DNA of 64,000 nt from Ferribacterium limneticum (GTDB lineage Bacteria; Pseudomonadota; Gammaproteobacteria; Burkholderiales; Rhodocyclaceae): assembly GCF_020510565.1 (NCBI RefSeq), contig NZ_CP075189.1, forward strand, positions 62,001 through 126,000, in the 5' to 3' direction. This document shows, in pieces, positions 9,730 to 18,730 of this stretch. Position numbers and translations under genes: made by a program. How positions within the stretch are numbered: the first letter of the stretch is position 1; each line of letters starts with the position of its first letter. The notes beneath the pieces were generated by a model, which saw only the letters and a program-made list of their open reading frames with translations, ran no database searches and had not been told where the DNA came from.

Positions 9730-11064
9730 ATGACCTTCAATCGCCGGCAATTCCTGGCGGCTGGCGCAGCGCTGGGGGCCACGACGGCCATCGCCCAGCC
9801 GACCAGCCCGCTGCCTTTCCTCATCAACATGCAGTCTGATCCCCTGTTGCCCAAGGCGACTGGCAAGCGCGTCGTTATCTGTGGTGGCGGCTGGGGCGGT
9901 ATCAGCGCCGCCAAGCATCTGAAGAAGCTCGATGCCAGCCTCGAGGTGGTTGTCCTCGAACGCAACCCGGTCTTTTTCTCGTGCCCGATGAGCAACAAGT
10001 GGCTGGTTGATGTCGTCGACACCAACTTCCTGACTTTCAGCTACCTCGAAGTTGCCCAGAAATACGACTACAAATTCATCCAGACCGAAGTCACCGCCTT
10101 CGAGCGCGACAGGAAACGTGTCATCACCGCCCAGGGCTGGCTCGATTATGACTACCTGATCATCGGCTCGGGCATCCGCTACAACTACGAGGCCTGGTTC
10201 GGCAATGACCGCAAGGCCGCCGACTACACCAAGGCCATGTTCCCGGCCGCCTACATCCCGAACGCCGAGCATTTCCGCCTCAAGCAGAGCATCCAGAATT
10301 TCAGGGGCGGCGACCTGGTCATGACCCTGCCGCCGCCGCCGCACCGCTGCCCGCCGTCGCCGTACGAGCGCGCCTGCCTGATCGCCGGCCTCTTCAAGCA
10401 GCGCAAGATCAAGGGCAAGGTCATCATCCTCGACCCGAAACCGAGTCCGGCGCCAATCACCGGTGGTTTCCAGGAAGCCTTCGCCAATCTGTACAAGGAC
10501 CAGATCGTCTACGTGCCGAAGGCGGTCATCCAGGAAGTCGACCCGTTCAACAAGAAGATCAAGACCGCCGCCGGCGATTTCACCTTCGACCACTCCATCC
10601 TGATGGCCCCGCATCAGGCCGGCGACATGGCCTGGAAGGCCGGGGTGATCGGCAAGAACGAGGAAGGAAAGCCGACCGGTTGGGCCGGCGTCGATCCCTT
10701 CATGCTGAACATGAAGGACGACCCGGACACCTACGTGATCGGCGACTCGGTCGGCATGGTCTCGCCGCTTTTCCGCTTCTATCCGAAGGCCGGTCACGTC
10801 GCCAACGCGCACGCCAAGATCGTCGCCAAATACATCAGCGAGCGGGTCAAGGGCCGCGAGCCGAAGTACGCGCTGCCCGACAACCTGTGCTTCATGATGG
10901 TCAACACCGAGCCGCGCGAAGACATCGCCGTGCGCTTCAAGTACTGGGTCAACGACAAGGGCGTCATCGTCCAGGACCAGGACGACGACAACCTGCGCCG
11001 CGAGGAAGTCGTCACCGAAGACTTCGCATGGGCCGGAAGAATGTATGAGGACATGTTCGGTTGA
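9730..11064 (+). CDS. Tat-exported FAD-dependent oxidoreductase, sulfide dehydrogenase flavoprotein-like (FccB-like)
   Basis: 444-residue periplasmic flavoprotein. Twin-arginine signal NRRQFLAAGAALGATTAIA, then an FAD-binding Rossmann motif (VVICGGGWGGISAAKHL) near residue 50. PPPPHRCPPSPYERAC near residue 205 and LCFMMV near residue 390 match the two regions holding the redox-active Cys of flavocytochrome c sulfide dehydrogenases. No FccA cytochrome gene is beside it, so the electron acceptor is unknown. Its place between selA and selB is unusual; a role in selenium or sulfur redox is only inference. Confidence 0.82.
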   Translation: MTFNRRQFLAAGAALGATTAIAQPTSPLPFLINMQSDPLLPKATGKRVVICGGGWGGISAAKHLKKLDASLEVVVLERNPVFFSCPMSNKWLVDVVDTNFLTFSYLEVAQKYDYKFIQTEVTAFERDRKRVITAQGWLDYDYLIIGSGIRYNYEAWFGNDRKAADYTKAMFPAAYIPNAEHFRLKQSIQNFRGGDLVMTLPPPPHRCPPSPYERACLIAGLFKQRKIKGKVIILDPKPSPAPITGGFQEAFANLYKDQIVYVPKAVIQEVDPFNKKIKTAAGDFTFDHSILMAPHQAGDMAWKAGVIGKNEEGKPTGWAGVDPFMLNMKDDPDTYVIGDSVGMVSPLFRFYPKAGHVANAHAKIVAKYISERVKGREPKYALPDNLCFMMVNTEPREDIAVRFKYWVNDKGVIVQDQDDDNLRREEVVTEDFAWAGRMYEDMFG

Positions 11065-11136
11065 TCGGCAATTACCCGGCCCGCATCCCGGGTCGGGCAT
11101 GCCAGAATAGGCCCGTTATCCAATCAGACTCCTGCC

Positions 11137-11694
11137 ATGTCCCACTTCCTCTTCCTCAATGCCAGTACCCGCGAACCGGGACATATCGGCAACAGTGAAA
11201 CCCTGGCCCGTCGTGCTGCCGCCGGCCTGCCCGCCGACACCAAGCAAACCTGGTGCAAACTGGCCGATCTGGAACTGCCGCCCTTCGTCGATCTGCGCCA
11301 TACCGCCGGCACCTACCCGATGCCGATGGCCGACGCCAAGTCCATGCTCGACGCCACGCTGGCCGCCACCGACCTGGTCTTCGTCTCGCCCGTTTACTGG
11401 TTCTCGATCCCGTCGCCATTGAAAACCTATCTCGACAACTGGAGCGCCTGGTTGCGCGTTCCAGGCCTCGATTTCAAGGAAGCGATGGTCGGCAAGCGCC
11501 TGTGGGTCATCGCCACCAGCGGCAACCGCGAAAAGGCTCAGCCGATGTTGGACAGCTATCGCCTGTGCGCCGAATTCCTCGGCATGCAATGGCAGACCCC
11601 GCTGTGGGGCAAGGGCGGGGCGCCGGATGCGGTGCTCGCCGATGGCGAGGCGCTGGCCGCGGCGGTCGGCTATTTTTCGGGTCTGCCAGCGTAG
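11137..11694 (+). CDS. NAD(P)H-dependent FMN reductase / flavodoxin-fold protein
   Basis: 185-residue cytosolic protein with a flavodoxin-like fold: FLNASTREPGHIGNS (phosphate-binding loop region) and SPVYWFSIPSPLKTYLDNW near residue 85, the signature of NADPH-dependent FMN reductase/quinone reductase families. Its stop is followed directly by the ATG of the MOSC gene. Substrate is not evident. Position within the selA-selB interval makes an electron-donating role in selenium handling possible, but nothing in the sequence proves this. Confidence 0.8.
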   Translation: MSHFLFLNASTREPGHIGNSETLARRAAAGLPADTKQTWCKLADLELPPFVDLRHTAGTYPMPMADAKSMLDATLAATDLVFVSPVYWFSIPSPLKTYLDNWSAWLRVPGLDFKEAMVGKRLWVIATSGNREKAQPMLDSYRLCAEFLGMQWQTPLWGKGGAPDAVLADGEALAAAVGYFSGLPA

Positions 11695-12171
11695 ATGGTC
11701 GTCGAACGCCTTTTCCTCAGCCCCGCTCGCGGTGAAACACAGCGCGAATGCCGGCAGCTTGAGTTGCTGGCCGGGCAGGGCGTGCTTGGCGACCGGCATT
11801 TCGCCAAGGAGAGCTGGGCCGGTCAGCAATTGACGCTGGTCGAGGCCGAGGAAATCGAGCGTTTCTGCGCCCACACCGGACGCCCCGACGACCTGTCGCT
11901 CACCCGCCGCAATGTCGTGACGCGCGGCATCCGGCTGAACCAGCTGGTCGGCCGTCAGTTCCGCCTCGGCGCCTGCTTGCTGGTCGGCGTCGAAACCTGT
12001 GAACCCTGCCGCACACTGGGCCGGCGGCTGGCCAACGAAACCCTGTCAGCGCCCGAGGTCGTCAAATACTGGCTCGGTCGCGGCGGGCTGCGCGCCAATG
12101 TGCTCATTTCCGGCCATGTGGCCTGTGGCGATACGCTGACCCTGATCGAAGCCGGGGAAGGCGCTCCATGA
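11695..12171 (+). CDS. MOSC-domain protein
   Basis: 158 residues matching a single MOSC domain (the C-terminal domain of molybdenum cofactor sulfurase): [34 protein letters not shown], the Cys motif CEPC near residue 102, and [18 protein letters not shown] proteins are thought to carry sulfur or bind Moco. Starts on the base after the previous stop and overlaps selB by 4 bp. A role in maturing the Moco or selenium centre of formate dehydrogenase is an inference from position. Confidence 0.85.
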   Translation: MVVERLFLSPARGETQRECRQLELLAGQGVLGDRHFAKESWAGQQLTLVEAEEIERFCAHTGRPDDLSLTRRNVVTRGIRLNQLVGRQFRLGACLLVGVETCEPCRTLGRRLANETLSAPEVVKYWLGRGGLRANVLISGHVACGDTLTLIEAGEGAP

Positions 12172-14045
12172 TCATCGGCACCGCCGGCCACATCGACCAC
12201 GGCAAAACCACGCTGGTCAAAGCCCTGACCGGCGTCGACTGCGACCGCCTGAAGGAAGAGAAGGCGCGCGGCATCACCGTCGACCTCGGCTACGCCTACA
12301 CCGAAAAGCTCGGTTTCATCGACGTCCCCGGTCATGAAAAGCTCATCCACAACATGCTGGCTGGCGCCACCGGCATCGATTTCGCCCTGCTCGTCATCGC
12401 CGCCGACGACGGCCCGATGCCGCAGACCCGCGAGCATCTGGAAATCATCGAACTGCTCGGTATCCGGCGTGGCGCGGTGGCGCTGACCAAAATCGACGTT
12501 GCTACGGTCAACCGGAAAAATGAGGCAAAAACGGAAATTGCCGAACTGCTCGCTGGTACCGCGCTGGCTGATGCACCGATCTTCCCGGTCGCTGCCGTCA
12601 GCGGCGACGGCATCGCCGAGTTGCGCGCCCACCTCGAAGCCGCCGCGGCGGAGCAGGGCGAGCGCCTAGCAGCCGGCGGCTTCCGCCTCGCCATCGACCG
12701 TTGCTTCACGCTGTCCGGCGCCGGCACCGTCGTCACCGGCACGGCCTTCGCCGGCGCCGTCAAAGTCGGCGATCAGTTAATTCTCTCGCCGCCCAACAAG
12801 CCCGTCCGCGTGCGCAGCCTGCGCGTCCAGGATGCCCCGGCCGAATCCGGCCACGCCGGGCAGCGCATCGCGCTGGCGTTGAGTGGCGTCGAAAAGGCCG
12901 AGGTCGAACGCGGCCAGTGGATCGTCGCGCCCGGTCTGCACGCCCCGGCCCGCCGCTTCGATGCCAGAATCCGCGTCCTCTCCGGCCAGCCGGCGCTCAA
13001 GCACTGGACGCAGGTCCACCTCCACCTTGGCGCCGAAGATGTCCCGGCCCGCATCGCCCTGCTCGGCGCCGACGAGATCGCCCCGGGATTTGAAAATTGG
13101 GCGCAAATTGCCGTTGACCGTGAGATCGGCGCGCTGGCCGGCGACCGCTTCATCCTGCGCGACGCCGGCGCCCGCCACACCATCGGCGGCGGTATCGTCC
13201 TCGACATCTTCCCGCCCAGCCGCAAGAAAAGCAGCCCGGAACGCCTGGCCATGCTTGCCGCGCTGGCCGACGCCAACCCGGCGACGGCACTGCAATTGGC
13301 CGCCGAGCAACAGCCGGCCGGTGTTGACCTCGCTACCCACGCCCTGAACCGCAATCTCGACGCCAGCACGCTCAAAACGCTGTGCCAGCAACTGAAGCTC
13401 AAAGTTGTCGGCGCCACCGCCTTCGCCCCGAGCCGCTGGCAGGAACTCGAAGTCCGCCTGCTCGCCGCCATCGCCGCCGAACACGAGCGCGCCCCGGACC
13501 TCACCGGCGTCGAACGCGACCGCTTGCGCCGCCTGACCTTGCCAACGCTCTCCCGCCCGGCCTTCGACGCGCTGCTCGCCGCACCGCTGGCCGATGGCCG
13601 CATCGCCCAGACCAACGCCTGGCTGCACCTGCCCGAACATCGCGTCCAACTCGCCGCCGCCGACCGCGAGCTATGGCAAACGCTCAAGCCCTTGCTCGCC
13701 GCCGAACCCTACGCCCCACCCCGCGTCCGCGATATCGCCAAGGCCAGCGGCGTCGGCGAAGACAGCGTGCGCAACCTGTTCAAACGCATCGCCCGCCACG
13801 GCGACGCCTGGCCGGTGGCGCACGACCATTTTTTCACCGCCGAAGCCGTCGCCGAACTGGCCCGGAAGGTCGCCGCCCTCAATGAGCGCGACGGCTGCGC
13901 CCGCGCTGCCAGCCTGCGCGACGGGATTGGCGGCGGCCGCAAAGTCGCCATCCACATCCTCGAATTCTTCGACCGCATCGGCTACACTCGCCGCGTGCGC
14001 GATACCCATGTTTTGCGCGGGTCTCCGGAGCAATTCGGCTCATGA
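12168..14045 (+). CDS. selB: Selenocysteine-specific elongation factor
   Basis: GTPase that delivers Sec-tRNA(Sec) to UGA codons marked by a SECIS. 625 residues. G1 [10 protein letters not shown] near residue 7, G2 [11 protein letters not shown]3 [12 protein letters not shown], and G4 as TKID. EF-Tu-like domains follow, then winged-helix repeats in the last 230 residues that would bind the SECIS. The start ATG overlaps the MOSC stop (ATGA). Two copies of the dispersed motif lie inside it: one on the minus strand in the G domain (12502-12515) and one on the plus strand near residue 316 (13110-13123). tRNA-Sec begins 5 bp after its stop. Confidence 0.96.
   Translation: MIIGTAGHIDHGKTTLVKALTGVDCDRLKEEKARGITVDLGYAYTEKLGFIDVPGHEKLIHNMLAGATGIDFALLVIAADDGPMPQTREHLEIIELLGIRRGAVALTKIDVATVNRKNEAKTEIAELLAGTALADAPIFPVAAVSGDGIAELRAHLEAAAAEQGERLAAGGFRLAIDRCFTLSGAGTVVTGTAFAGAVKVGDQLILSPPNKPVRVRSLRVQDAPAESGHAGQRIALALSGVEKAEVERGQWIVAPGLHAPARRFDARIRVLSGQPALKHWTQVHLHLGAEDVPARIALLGADEIAPGFENWAQIAVDREIGALAGDRFILRDAGARHTIGGGIVLDIFPPSRKKSSPERLAMLAALADANPATALQLAAEQQPAGVDLATHALNRNLDASTLKTLCQQLKLKVVGATAFAPSRWQELEVRLLAAIAAEHERAPDLTGVERDRLRRLTLPTLSRPAFDALLAAPLADGRIAQTNAWLHLPEHRVQLAAADRELWQTLKPLLAAEPYAPPRVRDIAKASGVGEDSVRNLFKRIARHGDAWPVAHDHFFTAEAVAELARKVAALNERDGCARAASLRDGIGGGRKVAIHILEFFDRIGYTRRVRDTHVLRGSPEQFGS
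12500..12540 (-). repeat. Dispersed motif, copy 5 (in selB, minus strand)
   Basis: Reverse-strand core CCGGTTGACCGTAG at 12515-12502. The upstream tracts are CATTTTT and GTTTTTGCC. It codes [10 protein letters not shown] in SelB, just after the TKID motif. One of only three minus-strand copies. Confidence 0.75.
13088..13125 (+). repeat. Dispersed motif, copy 6 (in selB)
   Basis: Core variant GCCGTTGACCGTGA at 13110-13123, preceded by ATTTGAAAATTGG and GCAAATT. Codes QIAVDREI. Confidence 0.6.
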
Positions 14046-14050
14046 ACAAC

Positions 14051-14146
14051 GGAAGGAATCGTTCCCCGGTGGGACGGACGGTCTTCAAAACCGTCAGGAC
14101 CTGTCAAACAGGTTTGGGTAGGTTCGACTCCTGCTTCCTTCCGCCA
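14051..14146 (+). tRNA. selC: tRNA-Sec (anticodon TCA)
   Basis: 96 nt with encoded CCA. The 8-bp acceptor stem GGAAGGAA (14051-14058) pairs with TTCCTTCC (14135-14142); discriminator G is followed by CCA. Anticodon stem GACGGT/ACCGTC with loop CTTCAAA puts TCA at 14085-14087. A long variable arm and the T-loop GGTTCGACTCC are present. Length and 8-bp acceptor stem are typical of bacterial selC. It sits directly after selB. Confidence 0.97.
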
Positions 14147-14249
14147 GCTATCGTTTGCATTGCATCCATGACTTTGTCGACTTCGCCTCGTCGTGCAATA
14201 GCACTGCCTTCGGCTCGTCTTCGCGTCCTGAATGCAATGCAAACGTAGC
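14147..14249. repeat. Long inverted repeat directly after tRNA-Sec
   Basis: Begins on the base after the tRNA CCA. Arms CGTTTGCATTGCAT (14152-14165) and ATGCAATGCAAACG (14232-14245) are perfect, and GCTA/TAGC extend them past a single-base bulge. They enclose a 66-nt structured stretch. There is no T run for a standard terminator. It could be a processing signal, an attenuator or a small palindromic element. Confidence 0.7.
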
Positions 14250-14269
14250 CCATTTCTCAAACGTTCGAC

Positions 14270-14704
14270 ATGGCCCACACCCCCTTCACCGGTACCATCC
14301 CCGACGACCGCCTCTACTGCCTGCGCTACGACATGTGGGTTCAGGAAACCGCGGACGGCGAAGTGCTGATCGGCGCCACCAGTTTTGGCATTTTTCTGGC
14401 TGGCGAGATCATCGCCTTCACCAGCAAGCCGAAGGGGGCGGAGGTGGAGATCGGGCGGGGAATGGGTACGGTGGAGTGCCGCAAGACGGTGCTCGCGGTG
14501 CATGCACCGGTGTCTTTTGTCTTGCTCGAAGGCAACGACGAGGCCGAGGAGCGGCCGAAGCTGGTCAACGTAGATCCCTACGGCGCCGGCTGGATGGCGC
14601 GGGCCCGACCGACGCGCTGGGCCGAGGAGAAGCTGACGCTGATCGATGCGGCTACCTATCGCCAGCACATTCTCAAGATCGAACCGGAGGCGAGCTTTGG
14701 CTGA
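14270..14704 (+). CDS. GcvH-like lipoyl-carrier protein
   Basis: 144 residues with the glycine-cleavage H-protein fold: HAPVSFVLLEGND matches the lipoyl hairpin, and ERPKLVNVDPYGAGWM matches the conserved C-terminal ELVN-DPYGxGW block of GcvH. The expected lipoylated Lys is in VECRKTVL, in place of ESVKAASD. It diverges from normal GcvH and has no gcvT or gcvP beside it. It overlaps a DsrE-like gene, a pairing that recalls lipoate-based sulfur carriers, so a sulfur-trafficking role is more likely than glycine cleavage. No strong ribosome-binding site precedes ATG 14270. Confidence 0.75.
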   Translation: MAHTPFTGTIPDDRLYCLRYDMWVQETADGEVLIGATSFGIFLAGEIIAFTSKPKGAEVEIGRGMGTVECRKTVLAVHAPVSFVLLEGNDEAEERPKLVNVDPYGAGWMARARPTRWAEEKLTLIDAATYRQHILKIEPEASFG

Positions 14705-15071
14705 CAAACTGGCGCTCCTGATCTGGGCGGCGACGCCCGATCATCCCGAACTGGTCGTTACGCCGCTGATCCACGCGCTGGCGGCGCGGGCGCTCGATGC
14801 CGAGGTCGAAATCCACTTTGCCGGGCCGGCCGTGCGCTGGCTGGTCGATGGCGTCGCCGATGCCGCTTACGCCACCCGTGACAAGGAAAAGTCGATCGGC
14901 GATTTTCTGCGTGAAGTGCAGCAGGAAGGCGTCACGCTCTACGCCTGCGGCATGGCGCAGGCGCAGTGGGTGAATGCAGGGGAAAGCCTGCTGGTTGGCT
15001 GCCGTCACGCCGGGGCGACGGCGTTTGTCGTCCGCGGGCTTGATCCCGCGTGGCGGACGCTGACTTACTGA
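14697..15071 (+). CDS. DsrE-family protein
   Basis: 124 residues. I chose TTG 14697 because GGAGG at 14686-14690 lies 6 nt upstream and the first strand KLALLIWAAT starts there; it overlaps the GcvH-like stop by 8 bp. A single Cys in LYACGMAQ near residue 82 sits where DsrE-family proteins have their functional Cys. Likely works with the lipoyl-carrier protein in sulfur (or selenium) transfer; this is inference from the coupled genes. Confidence 0.78.
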   Translation: MADKLALLIWAATPDHPELVVTPLIHALAARALDAEVEIHFAGPAVRWLVDGVADAAYATRDKEKSIGDFLREVQQEGVTLYACGMAQAQWVNAGESLLVGCRHAGATAFVVRGLDPAWRTLTY

Positions 15072-15078
15072 ACCTGAA

Positions 15079-15570
15079 TCAGCCCTTGGGCTGGATGCGG
15101 CTGGAGGTTTTCTTGACGCCGCCGTTTTCGGTATCGAAATGCACCATGAAATAGGTTTCCTCGGTCGACGGGATGCCCTCGACGCGCCATTCCCAGATTT
15201 CCTCGCGCAGGTTGGCAAAAACCTGCTTGGTGGCCGGGGCGCCGAACAGGCGGCGGATGTCGTCCTTGCTCATGCCGACGCGGACCTTGCCGTAGTTGGC
15301 TTCGTTGAGCACCTGTTCGATCTTGCTGATCACCAGATTGCTGCCGAAGGTGATCATGTAGCAGTGGGTGCCGTTCGGCTGCCGGGCGTATTCCCAGGTC
15401 GCCGTGCCGTCGTCGTTGTGATGAACGAAACCCGGTTCGCCCATGCGGGTGCGAACTTCGGCCTGGGTCGTGATGCCCGGCTTCATTTCCTGCATGTTGA
15501 CGTAGTCGCAGCCGGGCAGGGCAGCGATGATGGCCGTCGTGGCCGTGGTGATCCAGGCGGGAAGTTTCAT
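15079..15570 (-). CDS. BamE/SmpA-OmlA-like outer-membrane lipoprotein
   Basis: 163 residues with a lipoprotein signal ending in the lipobox LPGC near residue 21. Two tandem BamE-like units can be seen: MKPGITTQAEVRTRMGEP and VRVGMSKDDIRRLFGAP, each followed by a W/Y-E core (TWEYAR, IWEWRV). Probably sits in the outer membrane facing the periplasm. It may be a second BamE-type factor rather than the core BamE, whose usual neighbours (fur, recN) are absent. Convergent with the DsrE gene. Confidence 0.75.
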   Translation of the reverse strand: MKLPAWITTATTAIIAALPGCDYVNMQEMKPGITTQAEVRTRMGEPGFVHHNDDGTATWEYARQPNGTHCYMITFGSNLVISKIEQVLNEANYGKVRVGMSKDDIRRLFGAPATKQVFANLREEIWEWRVEGIPSTEETYFMVHFDTENGGVKKTSSRIQPKG

Positions 15571-15653
15571 GCGGGCTCCGATAGAACGGTTCGATCAAGT
15601 TGTCGCTTTGCGCTGCTTGCTTTCATAATATCGGACTACCCTAATTTTCGGAT

Positions 15654-16052
15654 ATGCCGATGCTGCATCTCGATCCTCTCGCCGCCCACGCCCTGCTTCA
15701 GGAAAACCCGCAAGCCGTGCTCGTCGATTGCCGGACGGAAATCGAGCACATGTACGTCGGCCACCCGGCCGGTGCCGAGCATGTCGCCTGGCAGGAAGGT
15801 CCGGACTGGGAGATCGATCCGGAATTCACCGACAAGGTCAAACATCTCGTGCGCAACGACCTGGACCGGCCGGTATTGATCATCTGCCGCAGCGGCCAGC
15901 GTTCCATCCATGCCGGTGACGCGCTCGAAACGGCTGGTTTTACCCAAGTCATCAACGTTCTTGAAGGTTTCGAAGGGCCGCTCGACGAGGACTATCACCG
16001 CGGCACGCTGGGCGGCTGGCGCTTCCGCGGACTACCTTGGTTTCAAACGTAA
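15654..16052 (+). CDS. Rhodanese-domain protein
   Basis: 132 residues, one rhodanese domain. The active-site loop is IICRSGQRS near residue 78, with Cys as sulfur acceptor. VLVDCRTEIE near residue 22 and INVLEGFEGPLD near residue 102 are other family blocks. Probably a cytosolic sulfurtransferase. Its 3' end overlaps the converging MFS gene by 21 bp. Confidence 0.88.
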   Translation: MPMLHLDPLAAHALLQENPQAVLVDCRTEIEHMYVGHPAGAEHVAWQEGPDWEIDPEFTDKVKHLVRNDLDRPVLIICRSGQRSIHAGDALETAGFTQVINVLEGFEGPLDEDYHRGTLGGWRFRGLPWFQT

Positions 16053-17237
16053 ACGCTGGTGGAGCAGGGCGGCCAGGCCGCCAAGCAGGAGCAGACCTGC
16101 CATGCCGAACGCCATGGTCAGGGTCGAACCCCACAGGGCCGGGACGATCAGTGCGGCGGACAGGCTGTTGAAGCCGGACTGGAAGAAAGTCTGGCAGGAG
16201 GCAGCGAGGCCGCGCTGGGCAGGAAAAGGGTCGAGGGCAAACAGGGTCAGACTTGGCATGGCCAGCGACATGCCGGTCGTGTAGACAAAGATCGGCATGA
16301 CGCTCCATGGCAACCCCGGTGGCAGCGTCAGGTTGAGGATCAGGTTGAAGCAGGCGGCGCTGCCCATGACCAGGTAGCCGAGCAATATCGTCCGGCTCGG
16401 CGTGATCTTGCCGGCCAGCCGGCCGGATAGCCCGGCCCCGACTACCATGCCGGCCATGGCAGGACCGAACAGCCAGAGAAAGCCGGTTTCCGGGACGCCG
16501 AGATGGGTCATCAGAAAGACCGGTGCCGACAGCACGTAGATGAAAAATCCACCGAAATTGAGCGACACCGCGGCGCAGGCAAACAGGAAGGGCGGCGAGG
16601 TCATGACCTTCAGGTAGGTGGCGCCGAGGTAGGCCGGGCGTAGCGACTGGCGTTTTTCCGGGGGCAGGGTTTCGGGCAGCAGTTTCCAGCAGGCCAGCCA
16701 CAATGCTGCGGTCGACACGACCAAAAAGGCAAAAACCGAACGCCAGCCAAACCAGCTTTGCAGCCAGCCGCCGATGACTGGCGCGATGGCCGGCGCCAGC
16801 GCGAACATCATGGTGATCTGCGACATCAGGCGCTGGGCCGGGGCGCCGTCGTACAGATCGCGGACGATGGCGCGACTGATGACGATGCCGGCACCAGCCG
16901 TCATGCCCTGCATGGCCCGCCAGAACCACAGGTGCTCGATGCGCGTCGCCAGCGTGCAGCCGGCAGAGGCGACGGCGAACAGGCCAACGGCGACGAGAAT
17001 CACGTTGCGCCGGCCGAAGCGGTCGGCAATCGCGCCGTGCCATAGCGTCATGACGGCGAACGAGAGCAGGTAAATGGACAGCGTCTGCTGAACTTCGAGC
17101 GGCGTGGCGTGCAGCTTCTCGGCTATTTCAGGGAAAGACGGCAGGTAGGTGTCGATCGAAAACGGCCCGAGCGCCGCCAGCGAGGCGAGCAGAATGGCGA
17201 TGCCGCGCGTCTCGCGCCGGGTCTGGTGCTCACCCAC
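16032..17237 (-). CDS. Bcr/CflA-family MFS drug-resistance transporter
   Basis: Inner-membrane exporter of 401 residues with about 12 hydrophobic helices. DTYLPSFPEIA near residue 28 and IADRFGRRNVIL near residue 70 are the Bcr/CflA and MFS motif A signatures. The start is GTG at 17237, inside the end of yifB (8-bp overlap), which gives the family length of about 400; the longer reading frame upstream is a shadow of yifB. Confidence 0.88.
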   Translation of the reverse strand: MGEHQTRRETRGIAILLASLAALGPFSIDTYLPSFPEIAEKLHATPLEVQQTLSIYLLSFAVMTLWHGAIADRFGRRNVILVAVGLFAVASAGCTLATRIEHLWFWRAMQGMTAGAGIVISRAIVRDLYDGAPAQRLMSQITMMFALAPAIAPVIGGWLQSWFGWRSVFAFLVVSTAALWLACWKLLPETLPPEKRQSLRPAYLGATYLKVMTSPPFLFACAAVSLNFGGFFIYVLSAPVFLMTHLGVPETGFLWLFGPAMAGMVVGAGLSGRLAGKITPSRTILLGYLVMGSAACFNLILNLTLPPGLPWSVMPIFVYTTGMSLAMPSLTLFALDPFPAQRGLAASCQTFFQSGFNSLSAALIVPALWGSTLTMAFGMAGLLLLGGLAALLHQRLRLKPR

Positions 17238-18726
17238 GGGCGAAACGTCGATACTGGATGGCTTCGGCGACGTGGGCGGCGCGAATGTCGTCGCAGGCGG
17301 CCAGGTCGGCAATGGTTCGCGCGACTTTGAGGATGCGGTGCCAGGCGCGGGCCGACAGGTCGAGCTGGGTCGTTGCCTGTTGCAGCAACTTGTTGCCGGT
17401 TGCGTCGGGTTGGCAGTCGGCATCGACTTCCTTGGTGCTCAGCCGGGCGTTTGGTTTCTGTTGCCGGGCCTGCTGGCGATTCTGGGCATGCTCGACGCGG
17501 GCGCGAACGGTCGCTGACGATTCGCCATCGGCCTTGCCGGCGAGGCTTTCGGCAAGCAGCGCGGGAACTTCGATGATCAGGTCGATGCGGTCGAGGAAGG
17601 GTCCGGAGAGCTTGCCGCGATAGCGGGCAATCTGGTCCGGCGAGCAGCGGCATTTGCCTTTCGACGATCCATGATGCCCACATGGACACGGATTCATTGC
17701 CGCGATGAGCTGGAATTCGGCCGGAAACTCGGCCTGCCGGGCGGCGCGGGCGATATGGACGCGCCCGGATTCGAGCGGTTCGCGCAGGGTTTCGAGGACT
17801 TTCCGGTCAAACTCGGGCAGTTCATCCAAAAACAGAATGCCTTGATGCGCCAGGCTGATTTCGCCGGGCCGTGGCGGGTTGCCGCCACCGACCAGCGCTA
17901 CGGCGGAGGCGGTGTGGTGCGGCTGGCGGTAAGGGCGAACGCCGAAGGCTTCCGGTCGGAACTGGCCGACCAGCGACAGCACGGCAGCCGACGATTTGGC
18001 CGCTTCGCCCTGCAAGGCCGGCATGAGGCCGGGCAGACGGGCGGCGAGCATGGATTTGCCGGAGCCGGGCGGGCCGACCATCAATAAGGAATGGTTGCCA
18101 GCGGCAGCGATTTCCAGCGCCCGCTTGGCCTGCGACTGGCCGCGAACCTCAGCAAGGTCTGCGAAAATTGGCTGATTTTCCGGGTTGACCGTGGCAATCG
18201 CCTGCGGCAACGACTCACGCTCGGCGAGGTGGGCGCAGACATCGAGCAGCGAGCGGGCGGAGAGTATTTCATTGCTGCCGATCAGCGCAGCTTCGCGGGC
18301 GCTGGCTTCGGGCAGGATGAAATGCTTGCCGTGCCCTGCCGTTTGCAAGGCCATGGCGAGTGCACCGCGAATCGGGCGCAGTTCGCCGGACAGCGACAAC
18401 TCGCCGGCAAATTCATAATCGGCCAGATGCTTGCCGGGAATCTGCCCGCTGGCAGCGAGGATGCCGAGGGCGATGGGCAGGTCAAAACGGCCGGATTCTT
18501 TCGGTAGGTCGGCTGGTGCCAGATTTACCGTAATTCGTTTGGACGGAAACTCGAAGCCGGAATTGACGATGGCGGCGCGAACGCGGTCACGCGCTTCCTT
18601 GACTTCGGTATCCGGCAAGCCGACGAGGGTGAAGCTGGGCAGGCCACTGGCCAGATGAGCCTCGACAGTCACCGGCGGCGCGTTCAGGCCATCCAGTCCT
18701 CGACTGTGCGCGATGGCCAGTGCCAC
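17230..18726 (-). CDS. yifB: YifB-family magnesium-chelatase-like AAA+ ATPase
   Basis: 498 residues. N-terminal Lon-protease-like domain (VEAHLASGLPSFTLVGLPDTEVKEARDR begins near residue 20), Walker A GPPGSGKSML near residue 222, Walker B ILFLDELPEF near residue 300, and a Cys cluster NPCPCGHHGSSKGKCRC. Homologues are the ComM/YifB group; ComM is a helicase that aids branch migration of incoming DNA during natural transformation. A dispersed motif copy sits in the linker between the two domains (core 18181-18194). Confidence 0.92.
   Translation of the reverse strand: MALAIAHSRGLDGLNAPPVTVEAHLASGLPSFTLVGLPDTEVKEARDRVRAAIVNSGFEFPSKRITVNLAPADLPKESGRFDLPIALGILAASGQIPGKHLADYEFAGELSLSGELRPIRGALAMALQTAGHGKHFILPEASAREAALIGSNEILSARSLLDVCAHLAERESLPQAIATVNPENQPIFADLAEVRGQSQAKRALEIAAAGNHSLLMVGPPGSGKSMLAARLPGLMPALQGEAAKSSAAVLSLVGQFRPEAFGVRPYRQPHHTASAVALVGGGNPPRPGEISLAHQGILFLDELPEFDRKVLETLREPLESGRVHIARAARQAEFPAEFQLIAAMNPCPCGHHGSSKGKCRCSPDQIARYRGKLSGPFLDRIDLIIEVPALLAESLAGKADGESSATVRARVEHAQNRQQARQQKPNARLSTKEVDADCQPDATGNKLLQQATTQLDLSARAWHRILKVARTIADLAACDDIRAAHVAEAIQYRRFARG
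18161..18198 (+). repeat. Dispersed motif, copy 7 (in yifB)
   Basis: Tracts GAAAATTGG and GATTTTCC, then GGGTTGACCGTGG (to 18194) followed by CAAT. Relative to the gene it is reversed and codes IATVNPENQ. Confidence 0.78.
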
Positions 18727-18730
18727 TCGG

